Of a stretch of DNA of 5,724 nucleotides, positions 5,654-5,724 are shown piece after piece. Within the stretch, counting starts at the first letter, position 1. Each line of letters opens with the position of its first letter. Source of the stretch: JABEVB01 sp049965775 (GTDB lineage: Bacteria > Planctomycetota > Phycisphaerae > WQYP01); NCBI GenBank assembly GCA_049965775.1, contig JBMFVX010000161.1, positions 1-5,724 on the forward strand, read 5' to 3'. The notes under the pieces were generated by a model that ran no database searches, was not told the DNA's origin, and saw only the letters and a list, made by a program, of their open reading frames with translations. A program made the translations under genes and the position numbers.

Positions 5654-5709
5654 AACTTTCGCACTTCGGCCCCAAAAACCGCATTATCTTGCAAATAAGG
5701 CCGAAAGTT
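5654..5709. repeat. Imperfect inverted repeat at the right edge
   Basis: AACTTTCG (5654-5661) is a perfect reverse complement of CGAAAGTT (5702-5709). CTTCGGCC (5664-5671), a second copy of the 8-mer at 5599-5606, can alternatively pair with GGCCGAAAG (5699-5707) with one bulged base, so two competing folds are possible. No T-run follows. The stretch 5578-5724 otherwise contains no gene that I can support. Confidence 0.35.
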
Positions 5710-5724
5710 TCCACCACAAACCAC

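Overview
This window holds five complete bacterial protein genes, all on the + strand. Non-coding DNA flanks them: about 590 bases on the left and about 150 on the right. The organism cannot be fixed from the sequence. It is a GC-rich bacterium with Shine-Dalgarno-type starts. The transhydrogenase is split into three polypeptides, as in Rhodospirillum rubrum and many other bacteria, not two as in E. coli. A planctomycete-like source is only a guess.

Left flank (1-588): I see no credible gene. Bases 1-160 are C-rich and strongly structured: a perfect 8-bp GC hairpin, a run of ten Cs, repeated TTGGCCCCC nonamers, a 12-bp inverted repeat, and four C-runs that would allow a G-quadruplex on the minus strand. 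Bases 161-588 look like ordinary spacer, with a possible multi-branched fold at 202-279 and a tandem 9-mer at 448-465.

Transhydrogenase operon (589-3607): pntAA (NAD(H)-binding domain I), pntAB (first part of the membrane domain) and pntB (rest of the membrane domain plus the NADP(H)-binding domain III). Together they encode a full proton-translocating NAD(P)+ transhydrogenase, which uses the proton gradient to drive hydride transfer from NADH to NADP+. The signature residues of domains I and III are present. pntAB and pntB probably overlap by 8 bases, with pntB starting at a GTG behind a good ribosome binding site.

Second cluster (3782-5577): after a 174-base gap carrying a plausible sigma70-type promoter come a stand-alone FIST-domain protein and, 29 bases later, a CYTH-domain protein (CyaB / triphosphate tunnel metalloenzyme family). 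Their spacing suggests co-transcription. FIST domains are usually sensory, and CYTH proteins act on triphosphates or make cAMP, so a small sensory or nucleotide-linked module is conceivable. The sequence does not prove it.

Right flank (5578-5724): no gene. It carries tandem GGCCAAGTT nonamers, whose core is the reverse complement of a left-flank motif, and an imperfect inverted repeat. The genes themselves are well-known families. The least explained material is the pair of repeat-bearing flanks and the FIST-CYTH pairing.
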